Position numbers and translations under genes: made by a program. The notes under the pieces are model-generated. The model was given only the letters and a program-made list of their open reading frames with translations. It was not told where the DNA came from and searched no databases. DNA of 64,000 nucleotides from Paramesorhizobium deserti. Its GTDB lineage: Bacteria; Pseudomonadota; Alphaproteobacteria; Rhizobiales; Rhizobiaceae. This document shows, one piece after another, positions 36,558-45,463 of the stretch (positions are counted from its first letter, which is position 1; the number at the start of each line of letters is the position of its first letter). The DNA is taken from contig NZ_LNTU01000038.1 in assembly GCF_001558695.1 (NCBI RefSeq), positions 248,001 to 312,000 of the forward strand. Reading direction: 5' to 3'.

Positions 36558-37663
36558 TGCTTATGAAGATGGACACCAATGTCGGTACAAGCGTCTCGAT
36601 CCGGGACCTGTCGCTCAGCTTCGGCTCGGTCAACGTTCTGCGCAAGCTCGATCTCGAAATAAGGGACGGGGAGTTCCTCGTGCTTCTGGGGCCGTCCGGC
36701 TGCGGCAAGTCAACGCTTCTCAACTGCATCGCCGGCCTCCTCGATGTCTCCGAGGGGCAGATCATCATCAAGGGCAGGAACGTCACCTGGGAGGAGCCGA
36801 AAGACCGCGGCATCGGTATGGTATTCCAGTCCTATGCGCTTTATCCGCAGATGACGGTGGAGAAGAATCTGTCATTCGGACTGCGTGTCGCCGGCGTGCC
36901 GAAAGAGGAAATCAAGAAACGCATCGCGCGCGCCGCCGAGATATTGCAGATCGAACCGCTTCTGCAGCGCAAGCCCTCCGCGCTTTCCGGTGGCCAGCGG
37001 CAGCGTGTGGCGATCGGCCGGGCGCTGGTGCGCGACGTCGATGTCTTTCTCTTTGACGAGCCGCTTTCCAATCTCGATGCGAAGCTGCGCTCGGAGCTGC
37101 GTGTCGAGATCAAGCGTCTGCACCAGAAGCTCGGCAACACCATGATCTATGTCACGCACGACCAGATCGAGGCGCTGACGCTCGCCGACCGCATCGCCGT
37201 GATGAAGGGCGGCGTGGTACAGCAGCTCGACGATCCCATGACTATCTACAACAAGCCGCGCAACCGTTTCGTCGCCGGCTTCATCGGCTCGCCCTCAATG
37301 AACTTCATCTCCGGTACGCTTGCTGAGAAAGCGGGGAAACCGGTTTTCCGTGCGGATGATCTCGAGGTCGCGCTCCACGGCTATGAGGCCGACGAGGCGC
37401 TGGCGCCCGGGCGCGAAGTTGTGCTGGGCCTCAGGCCCGAGCATATCCGCATTGGCGGGGAGGGGAGCGACGGGCATGAGGCCATCGTCGATCTCGATGA
37501 GCCGATGGGCGCCGACAGCCTCGTCTGGCTGAAAGTGGCTGGCAAGCCGCTTTCGGTCCGCGTCGAATCCGGCAAGCGCTATCGTCCGGGCGAGAAGGTC
37601 AAGGTGCATTTCAATGCGCCCATGGCTTCGGTGTTTGATGCGAAGAGTGAAGAGCGGGTTTAG
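36557..37663 (+). CDS. CUT1 ABC transporter ATP-binding protein (UgpC/MsmK-type)
   Basis: A 368-residue ATPase: Walker A GPSGCGKST, Q-loop VFQSYALYPQMTV, signature LSGGQRQRVAIGRA, Walker B VFLFDEPLSNLD, switch VTHDQIEAL, then a C-terminal TOBE domain with VVLGLRPEHIRIGGEG. It energises the permease pair upstream. The start may be ATG 36557 (overlapping the permease stop) or 36563; the first is used here because of the TAATG coupling. Confidence 0.93.
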   Translation: MLMKMDTNVGTSVSIRDLSLSFGSVNVLRKLDLEIRDGEFLVLLGPSGCGKSTLLNCIAGLLDVSEGQIIIKGRNVTWEEPKDRGIGMVFQSYALYPQMTVEKNLSFGLRVAGVPKEEIKKRIARAAEILQIEPLLQRKPSALSGGQRQRVAIGRALVRDVDVFLFDEPLSNLDAKLRSELRVEIKRLHQKLGNTMIYVTHDQIEALTLADRIAVMKGGVVQQLDDPMTIYNKPRNRFVAGFIGSPSMNFISGTLAEKAGKPVFRADDLEVALHGYEADEALAPGREVVLGLRPEHIRIGGEGSDGHEAIVDLDEPMGADSLVWLKVAGKPLSVRVESGKRYRPGEKVKVHFNAPMASVFDAKSEERV

Positions 37664-37748
37664 AGCGGATTTTTATTTTGATGGAATCGCTAGGCACCCC
37701 CTCTGTCCCGCAGGTATCTCCATTCGAAAAGAACCCAACATCGTGAAC

Positions 37749-40220
37749 ATGCCCGCGTATCCAAAGACCAACTCCACCATCGACCTCGCGGGCGAATGGC
37801 GGCTGCGCGATGTCGGTGACCGCCATGATGTGCCGATGCCGATCCCCGGCGATGCCATATCCGCGCTCCATGCGGCCGGGGCGATTCCCAATCCCTATTT
37901 CGGCCGCAATGAGTACGAGCTGCGCTGGATCGCGGAGGAGGACTGGCTGGCAAGCCGCACCTTCACGATCCCGGCGGATGCGCCGCTCGAAGGCTGGCAT
38001 CTCGATGTCGATTGTCTCGATACGGTTGCGGAGGTCCGGATCAACGGCAGAACCGTGCTGGAAGCCGCCAACAGCTTTCGCCGGTTTCGCGTGGATGTCT
38101 CGTATGCGCTTAAAGCCGGCGAGAACCGCATCGAGATCCTGTTCCGGTCGAACGTCAGAGCCGCGCAGGCGTTGCAGGAAGCACAGCCATTCTACGTGCC
38201 TTATCATGCGGGCAATTCGCCGATTCCTCACGGCAACATGCTGCGCAAGGCCCAATGCCATTTCGGCTGGGACTGGAATATCGCCATCGCGCCCTTCGGC
38301 CTTTACGGACGCATCGCGCTCGAACGCGTCGACAATATCCAGATCGGGCAGGTGCTGGTGCATCAGGCGCATGCGAATGGTTCCGTCCGCCTGACGGTCG
38401 AATTCGAGGTGGACGCAAGGCACGGCGACAGCCTCAGCTATGCGCTTGAGTTCGACGGACTGGTTATATCAGGACATGCTGATATTTCCGCCGGCGCCAA
38501 CTGGCTGACGGAAAGCTTTGACATCGACAAGCCGAAGCTCTGGTGGCCGGCGGGCAGCGGTGAGCAACATCTCTATCAGCTCGACATCCGCATTGGTGCG
38601 CTCACCGAAACCCGCCGGATCGGCCTGCGCCGCATCGAACTGGTGACGGAGGCGGACGAGGGCGGCAACCGCTTCCTCTTCCGCGTCAATGGGCGGGACA
38701 TCTTCTGCCGCGGCGCCAACTGGATTCCGCAGGATGCGCTTCCCTCCCGCATCAACAGGCAAGCGACTGGGCAACTGCTGCAATCCGCCATCGATGCCAA
38801 CATGAACATGATCCGTGTCTGGGGTGGCGGCTTCTATGAGCCGGACTGGTTCTACGATCTCTGCGACGAATTGGGGCTGATGGCCTGGCAGGATTTCATG
38901 TTCGCCTGCAATCTCTATCCCTCGACGCCGGAATTCCTTGCGGAAATCGATGAGGAAGCCCGCTATCAGGTATCGCGCCTTTCGCACCACGCCTGTATCG
39001 CCCTCTGGTGCGGTGACAACGAGCTGATCGGCGCGCTCAACTGGTTCGAGGAATCGCGCAAAAACCGCGACCGCTATCTCGTCAGCTACGACCGGCTCAA
39101 CCGCACCATCGAAACGGCTCTCAAGGAAACGCTGCCCGAGGCTAATTGGTGGCCGTCGAGTCCATCGCCGGGGCCGATGAGCTTCGGCGATGCCTGGCAC
39201 GACGATTCCTCCGGCGACATGCATTTCTGGAGCGTTTGGCATGAGGGGAAGTCGTTTCACGAGTATCGGAACGTCAATCCGCGTTTCTGCTCGGAATTCG
39301 GCTTTCAATCCTTCCCCTCCGTGTCCGTCATCCGAACATTCGCCGGGGCTGAGGATATGAACATCGCCTCGCCGGTGATGGAAGCACACCAGAAGAATGC
39401 CGGCGGCAACGCGCGCATCGCCGAGACGATGTTCCGCTATTTCCGCTTTCCGGAAGGGTTCGAGAATTTCGTCTATCTGAGCCAGATCCAGCAGGGGCTG
39501 GCGATTCGCACCGCGGTCGAATATTGGCGCTCGCTGAAGCCCCATTGCATGGGCACGCTCTATTGGCAGCTCAACGACACCTGGCCGGTGGCCTCCTGGT
39601 CGAGCCTCGATTACGGCGGCGGTTGGAAGGCGCTGCACTATATGGCGCGGCGCTTCTTCGCGCCGGTGACCGTCGGCGCGATCCCCGACAAGGACGGACA
39701 GGAAGTGAGTTTCCATGCCGTCAATGATACTCCGCACCCGGTTGTCCTCGATCTCGAAATTTTAGCGATCGACATGTCGGGCGATGCGGTGGCGCTGCAG
39801 CAGGTCAGAGAGACCGTGGCGACCGACCGTGCCGTTCCGATCGTCTCCATTGCGCTCGATGAAATCCCTGAAGCGTCGATCCTGCTCTATCGCTGGTCGG
39901 CCTCGGACGGGAGCGCAGGCCGCGATCATTTCGCGCCGCAACCCTACAAGGCGCTGGCGCTGCGGGACGCCCGCATCGGGATGGTGGTGACGACCACCGC
40001 CGAGGGGCTTTCCATCACGCTCGAAGCCTCGGCGCTGGCGCTCTTCGTGACGCTCGAATGCGAGGCGCGAGGGCGCTTCTCCGATAATGTGCTCACCCTT
40101 TTCCCTGGCGAACAGACGACCATCGCTTTCATCGCCACGGAACAGGAAGCGGCAAAGGCCGCGGCGACCCTGGTCATACGCGATCTCCATTCGAGCTCTC
40201 GCCCGCAATTCCAGTCATAA
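37749..40220 (+). CDS. GH2 beta-mannosidase
   Basis: An 823-residue glycoside hydrolase family 2 protein without a signal peptide, so a cytoplasmic exo-enzyme that removes beta-linked mannose from imported oligosaccharides. Domain order: jelly roll (about 1-170), immunoglobulin-like domain (about 180-280), TIM barrel (about 285-620) and C-terminal beta domains. Acid/base Glu425 is in WCGDNEL and the nucleophile Glu516 in RFCSEFGFQSFP; FGWDWNIAIAP and NMIRVWGGGFYEPDWFYDLC are beta-mannosidase-specific motifs. ATG 37749 (or GTG 37743) is the likely start. The open frame runs back to 37614 but overlaps the ATPase gene. Confidence 0.93.
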   Translation: MPAYPKTNSTIDLAGEWRLRDVGDRHDVPMPIPGDAISALHAAGAIPNPYFGRNEYELRWIAEEDWLASRTFTIPADAPLEGWHLDVDCLDTVAEVRINGRTVLEAANSFRRFRVDVSYALKAGENRIEILFRSNVRAAQALQEAQPFYVPYHAGNSPIPHGNMLRKAQCHFGWDWNIAIAPFGLYGRIALERVDNIQIGQVLVHQAHANGSVRLTVEFEVDARHGDSLSYALEFDGLVISGHADISAGANWLTESFDIDKPKLWWPAGSGEQHLYQLDIRIGALTETRRIGLRRIELVTEADEGGNRFLFRVNGRDIFCRGANWIPQDALPSRINRQATGQLLQSAIDANMNMIRVWGGGFYEPDWFYDLCDELGLMAWQDFMFACNLYPSTPEFLAEIDEEARYQVSRLSHHACIALWCGDNELIGALNWFEESRKNRDRYLVSYDRLNRTIETALKETLPEANWWPSSPSPGPMSFGDAWHDDSSGDMHFWSVWHEGKSFHEYRNVNPRFCSEFGFQSFPSVSVIRTFAGAEDMNIASPVMEAHQKNAGGNARIAETMFRYFRFPEGFENFVYLSQIQQGLAIRTAVEYWRSLKPHCMGTLYWQLNDTWPVASWSSLDYGGGWKALHYMARRFFAPVTVGAIPDKDGQEVSFHAVNDTPHPVVLDLEILAIDMSGDAVALQQVRETVATDRAVPIVSIALDEIPEASILLYRWSASDGSAGRDHFAPQPYKALALRDARIGMVVTTTAEGLSITLEASALALFVTLECEARGRFSDNVLTLFPGEQTTIAFIATEQEAAKAAATLVIRDLHSSSRPQFQS

Positions 40221-40233
40221 TGAGGAACGAGAA

Positions 40234-40995
40234 ATGACAGAATTCTCCTATCAGCTTTATAGCTCGCGCAATTTCCCGCCGCTCGACGATACTTTTGCCA
40301 TGCTGAAGCATGCCGGCTACAGGAATGTCGAAGGCTATGGCGGTGTCTATGGCGATCTGACTGCCCTCAAGAAGGGCCTGGACGACAACGGTCTTTCAAT
40401 GCCGACCGGCCATTTTGGCATCGACATGCTGGAGAGCGAGCAGGACCGCGTGTTGGAGATTGCGGAAACGCTTAGGATGAAGGCGATCTATTGCCCCTAT
40501 CTTCAGGAGGAACTTCGCCCGGTCGACGCCGCCGGCTGGAAGGCTTTCGGCGAGCGCCTGCGCAAGGCGGGCGAACCCTACCGCAAAGCGGGCTATATCT
40601 TCGGCTGGCACAATCATGATTTCGAGTTCCAGCCGCTCTCCGACGGCTCGGTCCCGCAGCAGCTGATCTTCGAGGCAGCGCCCGACCTTTCCTGGGAAGC
40701 GGACATTGCCTGGGTCATCCGCGGCGGCGGAAATGCTCTCGAATGGATCGCCGCCTATGGCGACCGGATCACCGCGGTACATGTCAAGGATATCGCGCCC
40801 GCCGGCCAGAACGTGGATGAGGATGGCTGGGCCGATGTCGGTCACGGCACTGTCGACTGGGCGGGTATCATGAAGGCGCTGCACAAGACGCAGGTGGAAT
40901 ATCTCATCATGGAACACGACAATCCGAGCGATGCCGAACGCTTCGCCGGTCGTTCGCTTGAGACGGCAAAGCGCCTCTGGGCCGCGGCTCACTGA
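40234..40995 (+). CDS. Sugar phosphate isomerase/epimerase (xylose isomerase-like TIM barrel)
   Basis: A 253-residue AP-endonuclease-2/xylose-isomerase-like TIM barrel. Metal-site features include IFGWHNHDFEFQPL (His, Glu-type), DIAWVIRGGGN and ITAVHVKDIAPAG. Members of this superfamily are isomerases, epimerases or, in recently described pathways, lyases acting on 3-keto-glycosides together with Gfo/Idh oxidoreductases. Here it lies between beta-mannosidase and such an oxidoreductase, so it probably modifies the released sugar or the intact glycoside. ATG 40234 has GAGGAACGAGAA upstream. The exact reaction is unknown. Confidence 0.85.
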   Translation: MTEFSYQLYSSRNFPPLDDTFAMLKHAGYRNVEGYGGVYGDLTALKKGLDDNGLSMPTGHFGIDMLESEQDRVLEIAETLRMKAIYCPYLQEELRPVDAAGWKAFGERLRKAGEPYRKAGYIFGWHNHDFEFQPLSDGSVPQQLIFEAAPDLSWEADIAWVIRGGGNALEWIAAYGDRITAVHVKDIAPAGQNVDEDGWADVGHGTVDWAGIMKALHKTQVEYLIMEHDNPSDAERFAGRSLETAKRLWAAAH

Positions 40996-41062
40996 AACAG
41001 AGACCCGAGCGGTCTACGGAAGGGAAGGCTGCTCTACAATTTATGAAAGTCTGGAGACCTAC

Positions 41063-42202
41063 ATGGCAAAAACGCTTGGTGTCGGCATTATCGGCTGCGG
41101 TAATATCTCGACCACCTATCTGAAACTGGCGCCGCTCTTCAAAGGTATAGAAATGCGCGCCTGTGCCGACGCCAACCCCGCGGCGGCCAAGCTCAGGGCG
41201 GGGGAATATGGCATTGTCGCGCAGAGCGTCGACGAGCTTCTGGCGAACGATGATATCGACATCGTCGTCAACCTGACGATACCGGATGCGCATTTCATGG
41301 TGACAAAGCGCATCCTGTCGGCCGGCAAGCACGCCTATTCGGAAAAGCCGCTGGTGCTTTCGCTGGGAGAAGGGCTCGAATTGAAGAAGCTCGCCGACGA
41401 GCGGGGGCTGAAGGTCGGCTGCGCGCCGGATACCTTCCTCGGCGGAGCACACCAGCTTGCCCGCAGGGCGATCGATGAGGGCAAGGTCGGCAAGATCACC
41501 TCCGGCACCTGCCATGTCATGAGCCACGGCATGGAGCACTGGCATCCCAATCCAGATTTCTTCTTCAAGCCCGGTGGCGGGCCGATCCTTGATCTCGGAC
41601 CCTATTACATCGCCGATCTCATCAATCTAATCGGCCCGGTGAAGCGCGTCGCGGCACTCATCTCGATGGCGACGCCGACCCGCACCATCACCTCCGAACT
41701 CCGCAAGGGCGAAGTCATTCCAGTGGAGACGCCGACCACCATTCAGGCATTGCTCGAATTCGCGGAGGGCGCCACCATCACGCTTTCGGCAAGCTGGGAC
41801 GTCTGGGCGCATCGGCACGACAATATGGAGCTCTACGGCACGGAAGGCTCGCTTTTCCTGCCCGATCCGAACTTCTTCGGCGGCGACGTGCTGATCGGTC
41901 TTCCGGGAAAGAAGAAGATCAAGCCGATGAAGGGCTGGAAGCATCCCTTCGGTGTGCCCAACCAGAAACATCCGCAAGGGGCGATGGCCAATTACCGCAC
42001 GGCGGGTCTCGCCGATATGGCCGCCGCGATCATTGAAGGCCGCGACATGCGCTGCTCCCTCGAGCGCGCCCTGCATGGAGTGGACGTGATGTTGTCCATC
42101 CTGCGCTCGGGTGAGGAAAAGCGTTTTGTCGACATTGAGACGACCTGCACGCGGCCCGAGGCGCTGGGCATAGCGGAGGCCAAAGCGCTATTGCGTAAAT
42201 GA
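41063..42202 (+). CDS. Gfo/Idh/MocA family oxidoreductase
   Basis: A 379-residue NAD(P)-dependent oxidoreductase with an N-terminal Rossmann domain (GVGIIGCGNISTTYLK, about 6-21), the family EKP motif in AYSEKPLVLSLGEG (about 95) and a C-terminal alpha/beta domain with GGGPILDLGPYYIADLI. Such enzymes oxidise or reduce sugar ring carbons. It is the last gene of the beta-mannoside operon and probably works with the TIM-barrel protein upstream. ATG 41063 follows CTGGAGACCTAC. It ends before an intrinsic-terminator-like hairpin. Confidence 0.9.
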   Translation: MAKTLGVGIIGCGNISTTYLKLAPLFKGIEMRACADANPAAAKLRAGEYGIVAQSVDELLANDDIDIVVNLTIPDAHFMVTKRILSAGKHAYSEKPLVLSLGEGLELKKLADERGLKVGCAPDTFLGGAHQLARRAIDEGKVGKITSGTCHVMSHGMEHWHPNPDFFFKPGGGPILDLGPYYIADLINLIGPVKRVAALISMATPTRTITSELRKGEVIPVETPTTIQALLEFAEGATITLSASWDVWAHRHDNMELYGTEGSLFLPDPNFFGGDVLIGLPGKKKIKPMKGWKHPFGVPNQKHPQGAMANYRTAGLADMAAAIIEGRDMRCSLERALHGVDVMLSILRSGEEKRFVDIETTCTRPEALGIAEAKALLRK

Positions 42203-42209
42203 AGTGGTG

Positions 42210-42240
42210 AGGGCGCACCGGAGCGATACGGTTGCGCCCT
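42210..42240 (+). terminator. Terminator of the beta-mannoside operon
   Basis: AGGGCGCA (42210-42217) pairs with TGCGCCCT (42233-42240), with an inner CCG/CGG pairing, then TTTCAGGATTTTCC. It begins 8 nt after the oxidoreductase stop and lies between convergent genes. Confidence 0.7.
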
Positions 42241-42254
42241 TTCAGGATTTTCCT

Positions 42255-42812
42255 TCAGTCCGGGGTCTGCTCTTCGCTTCGCTCCGTCTCATTCTCAATT
42301 CCGGTAATCAATTTGCGCAGAAGATCGGCAAGCGCCTCGCGCTCTTGTCGGTCCAGTACCTGCAGAAACCGGGATTCGTTGGCCATATCCATGCGGAATG
42401 CCTCCTCGGCACGCGCCACACCGGTCTCGGTCAAAGCCACCAGAACGCTACGCCCATCACTTGATGACTTTTCGCGCCGGACCAGCCCCGCCTTCTCCAG
42501 CCGGTCGAGCCGGTGCGTGAGCCCGCCTGAGGAAATCATCAGCGAGGAATATATTTCCGTCGGGGTCAGGCGGTAGGGCCGCCCGGCACGCCGGAGGGTC
42601 GCGATTACGTCGAATTCGCCACGGTCGAGACCGAAGCCGGCGAAAGTGGCCTCAATGCTGGGGCGCACGAGGTTGGACAGCCGAAAGGCCCGCCCAAGGA
42701 TCGCCATCGGCTCGGTGTCGAGATCGGGTAATTCCCGGGCCCACTGCCGGCGCCGCCGGTCGACATGGTCGCCCTTGGCGTCATCTTCGTTCTCATTGAT
42801 CCTCTTCGTCAT
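42255..42812 (-). CDS. MarR-family transcriptional regulator
   Basis: A 185-residue winged-helix regulator. The conserved core at about 40-165 includes LDRGEFDVIATLRRAGRPYRL, LTPTEIYSSLMISSGGLTHRLDRLEKAGLV (recognition helix) and the wing REKSSSDGRSVLVALTETG. The N-terminus MTKRINENEDDAKG is charged and disordered. ATG 42812 was chosen for the GAGGAAGCGA ribosome binding site; the longer frame would cover its own control region. It is divergent from a cupin gene, with several AAGATA-containing dyads between them, so autoregulation and repression of the cupin-VOC pair are likely. Confidence 0.9.
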   Translation of the reverse strand: MTKRINENEDDAKGDHVDRRRRQWARELPDLDTEPMAILGRAFRLSNLVRPSIEATFAGFGLDRGEFDVIATLRRAGRPYRLTPTEIYSSLMISSGGLTHRLDRLEKAGLVRREKSSSDGRSVLVALTETGVARAEEAFRMDMANESRFLQVLDRQEREALADLLRKLITGIENETERSEEQTPD

Positions 42813-42884
42813 TCGCTTCCTCGAATAATTCGCACGGACGAAACATACACATGGAGGCTCGGCCCGAAAAGATGTCTCGACAAG

Positions 42885-42939
42885 AAGATATATATCTTGA
42901 CAAGAAGATAGTTTTGGTAGATATCTTCTCGTGAAGATA
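42885..42939. promoter_or_regulatory. MarR operator cluster with embedded promoter
   Basis: Two dyads: AAGATATATATCTT (42885-42898, perfect) and TATCTTC-TCGT-GAAGATA (42922-42939, perfect 7-bp arms). A TTGACA at 42897-42902 followed 17 bp later by GATATC reads towards the cupin gene at 42969, so operator occupation would block the promoter. Confidence 0.7.
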
Positions 42940-42968
42940 ATATTGTCAACGCCAGAAGGAGAGGCAGC

Positions 42969-43304
42969 ATGTTCAGGATCCTTCGTCATCGGGAGCCCCA
43001 GCCCGGCCAAAGCCGAACCGTCCGCTTCGAAGGGCGCGATCTCGGTGGTCCGGTGTCATTTTTCCTTGTCGATGCCGAACCGGGCCAGGGATCGGCACTC
43101 CATGTCCATCCCTATCAGGAGACGTGGGTTGTGCGAAAAGGAGAGGCAGAATTCACGGTTGGCGAGGACCAGACGCGCGCTTATCCCGGTGATATCGTCG
43201 TTGCGGCGGCCAATATTCCGCATCGTTTCGAAAATGTCGGTGCGCGAAGGCTTGAACTGGTCTGTATTCATCCAAGTGACACGATCATGCAGAAAAATCT
43301 GTGA
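42969..43304 (+). CDS. Small cupin-domain protein
   Basis: A 111-residue single cupin: the metal motif GSALHVHPYQETWVVRKGEAEF (His, His, Glu pattern, shown here by residues about 37-58) and a second motif with PHRF at about 83-86. Such proteins may be dioxygenases, isomerases or small-molecule sensors; no substrate can be named. ATG 42969 follows AGGAGAGGCAGC. It is divergent from the MarR gene and is followed 39 bp later by a VOC-family gene, forming a two-gene unit. Confidence 0.82.
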   Translation: MFRILRHREPQPGQSRTVRFEGRDLGGPVSFFLVDAEPGQGSALHVHPYQETWVVRKGEAEFTVGEDQTRAYPGDIVVAAANIPHRFENVGARRLELVCIHPSDTIMQKNL

Positions 43305-43343
43305 AAACGAACTTATTCCGTGGGAACGCAAAGGAGAGCCGCA

Positions 43344-43760
43344 ATGCCCAAGATGATTTTCATAAACCTGCCGGTGAGGGATATCGCCGCTTCGACCCGC
43401 TTTTACGAGGCGATCGGATGCAAGAAGAACGAGCAGTTCAGCGACGACAAGGCATCCTCGCTGGTCTGGTCCGACACCATTACTTTCCAATTACTGACGC
43501 AGGATTATTTCGCGACATTCGCGACGAAGCCCATTGCCAACGCGCATGAAACCGTCGGCATGTTGATTGCCCTTTCCTGTGACAGCCGTGAGGACGTGGA
43601 CAGCATCACAAAGGCCGCCGCGGCCGCCGGCGGCAAGGCCGACATCCGCGAGCCTCAGGACATGGGTTTCATGTATCTTCGTACATTCGAAGATCCCGAT
43701 GGCCATGTCTTTGAGCCTGCCTGGACGGACATGGCCGCCGCCGCCTCCATGGGCGAATAA
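43344..43760 (+). CDS. VOC-family (glyoxalase/dioxygenase fold) protein
   Basis: A 138-residue protein with the paired beta-alpha-beta-beta-beta modules of the vicinal oxygen chelate superfamily: INLPVRDIAASTRFYEAIG at the N-terminus and YLRTFEDPDGHVFEPAWTDM at the C-terminus. It resembles bleomycin-resistance/extradiol-type proteins of lactoylglutathione-lyase-like annotation. A detoxification role is plausible given its neighbours (cupin, MarR) but unproven. ATG 43344 follows GGAGAGCCGCA. Confidence 0.88.
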   Translation: MPKMIFINLPVRDIAASTRFYEAIGCKKNEQFSDDKASSLVWSDTITFQLLTQDYFATFATKPIANAHETVGMLIALSCDSREDVDSITKAAAAAGGKADIREPQDMGFMYLRTFEDPDGHVFEPAWTDMAAAASMGE

Positions 43761-43767
43761 ATCAAAA

Positions 43768-44790
43768 TCACCCGATGCTCTGCAACGAACCGGGATCGGC
43801 GCCGCCGATCCTGGCGAGCACCGCCTGGGCCAGCTTGCGTCCGGCGAGCTTGAAGCTCTCGTCGACGACGATCAACTCGGGACGGAACCATGGCAGGATG
43901 TCGGAGGACTGTTTCGAAGCGACGTCGACATCCGATCCCAGGCGCAACCCTGCTGCTTCCAGGCCGGCCACGGTCGCGATCGCCGAGGCGCTCGAGCCGC
44001 AGACGATGCCATCGGGACGGTCGCTCCGCCGCATGATCGCCTCGGTGCGCTGGCGCAATATTTCGAGCGGCGCATCGATATCGATCCCCGGCAGGATGGT
44101 TCCGGTGCCGCCGCTTTCCCGTACGGCGTCGAAAAACCCGCTCACCATGTGCCCGTAATAGGTGAGATGCGCCGGCGGCGTCAGGATCGCCAGCCGCCGG
44201 CGTCCCCGTTCGACCAATCTCGCGACCACGTCGCGGGCGAAGCTGTAATTGTCGAAATCATGGAACGGATGCTCGATGCCCATGTCGGTGCGGCCATGGG
44301 TGGCGAATGGCACGTTGTGTTCCGTCAGGTAGCGCACGCGCGGATCGTCCGGTTCGGCGCGCGAGAAGATGATGCCATCGGCCGAGCCTGTCTCGACGAT
44401 ATAGCGGATCGGCTCCATCGGGTCCTTGGAGTGGGAATAGGGCGTGACGATCAGGTGGTACTGGGTATCGGCCAGGACTTCGGACACACCGTGGATGACA
44501 TGGGAGGTGAAACCCATGATCTCGTCCTGCGTGTTGAGGACAAGGGCAATGACATTGGTCTTGCCGGTGCGCAGGCGCACGCCGGCACGATTGGGTCTGT
44601 AGCCCACCTGTCTCGCGATCAGCTGAACGCGCTTCCTGGTCTCTATGCCAATCTCGGGCGCGTCCTTCAGCGCCCGGGAAACCGTGGTGACCCCAAGACC
44701 CGTCATGAAGGCAATCGTCTTCAAGGTGGGCCGATCGTTCTCCTGCGCTCCCTGACCTTCCTTCTTGCCGCTATCTGCTTCAGTCTTCAT
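43768..44790 (-). CDS. LacI-family transcriptional regulator (candidate for the beta-mannoside operon)
   Basis: A 340-residue LacI-type repressor with a charged N-terminal extension (about 1-20) before the headpiece PTLKTIAFMTGLGVTTVSRALKDAPEIG, hinge GYRPNRAGVRLRTGKTNVI, and an effector-binding domain to the C-terminus. It ends 7 bp from the VOC gene in convergent orientation. No divergent catabolic gene adjoins it, so its target is distant. The nearest unassigned LacI-type operators are the two copies before the beta-mannoside operon (33136 and 33302); that link is inference. Confidence 0.88.
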   Translation of the reverse strand: MKTEADSGKKEGQGAQENDRPTLKTIAFMTGLGVTTVSRALKDAPEIGIETRKRVQLIARQVGYRPNRAGVRLRTGKTNVIALVLNTQDEIMGFTSHVIHGVSEVLADTQYHLIVTPYSHSKDPMEPIRYIVETGSADGIIFSRAEPDDPRVRYLTEHNVPFATHGRTDMGIEHPFHDFDNYSFARDVVARLVERGRRRLAILTPPAHLTYYGHMVSGFFDAVRESGGTGTILPGIDIDAPLEILRQRTEAIMRRSDRPDGIVCGSSASAIATVAGLEAAGLRLGSDVDVASKQSSDILPWFRPELIVVDESFKLAGRKLAQAVLARIGGADPGSLQSIG

Positions 44791-44883
44791 TCACAATGGT
44801 CCGCCCGTCGCGCCGAAAGCTGTCCTTTCGCTTATACGACCGGGTGCCGAAAACGCAAAGGTTTCGGGCGGGCGAGTGTGGAT

Positions 44884-45327
44884 TTAAAGCCGGTTGGCTT
44901 CGTAGTCGCTGCAGGAATAGTCCAGGATAGACAATCCGTCGGCCAGATAGTCGGCAAGAAGCGGCGTGCCGAAGAGATAATCCGCCGTGTGCTCGTTATG
45001 CTCCCGCGCGGCATCACTGCGCACGTCCTCCCAGTCTTCGGTGGCATGATCATCACGTCCGAGCCACATCAGGGCGACGAGGTCGATCTGCTCGTCGACG
45101 GAAAGATTGGCGATGAGCGAGCGCAGCTCCTGCTCCACCGCATCGTTTTCATGATCCTCGAGGACCGCGGTGCCGCGGTCGTCTGACGGGTTGGAGCCAG
45201 GATCAGGTTCGGTGACGACGTCCTTCGCATAATATTCCCGTGCTTTCATGATGATGAAGCAGACCGTCTGAAGCGGAATGGTCAATTCCATGTCGCCGGT
45301 CTCGGTCTGAGTGGTTCGTCGCGTCAT
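44884..45327 (-). CDS. DUF3775 domain protein, probable general stress gene
   Basis: A 147-residue acidic protein: MELTIPLQTVCFIIMKAREYY-type N-terminus (about 13-33), DPGSNPSDDRG, and a C-terminal helical part SVDEQIDLVALMWLGR followed by ADYLADGLSILDYSC. This matches DUF3775, a small alphaproteobacterial family of unknown function. Of several in-frame ATGs, 45327 is best spaced from GGAGG; 45333 is possible. An EcfG-type promoter lies 33 bp upstream. The N-terminal extension in the longer open frame overlaps the divergent SDR gene and is rejected. Confidence 0.78.
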   Translation of the reverse strand: MTRRTTQTETGDMELTIPLQTVCFIIMKAREYYAKDVVTEPDPGSNPSDDRGTAVLEDHENDAVEQELRSLIANLSVDEQIDLVALMWLGRDDHATEDWEDVRSDAAREHNEHTADYLFGTPLLADYLADGLSILDYSCSDYEANRL

Positions 45328-45359
45328 TTCCATCATGCCTCCGTGCCGAATGGAGAAGT

Positions 45360-45384
45360 AACGCACGCCCCGACGCGCGGTTCC
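45360..45384 (-). promoter_or_regulatory. EcfG (RpoE2)-type promoter before the DUF3775 gene
   Basis: On the minus strand: GGAAC (45384-45380), 16 bp, CGTT (45363-45360). Both boxes match the consensus exactly, and the site would give a leader of about 20-26 nt. Confidence 0.7.
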
Positions 45385-45463
45385 TTGCTTGAAGGGGTTG
45401 GACATTCCGGTCGGGGTGGTCAATATCGTCACCGCAGTCATTCGATGCGGGAGGAACAAGCGC

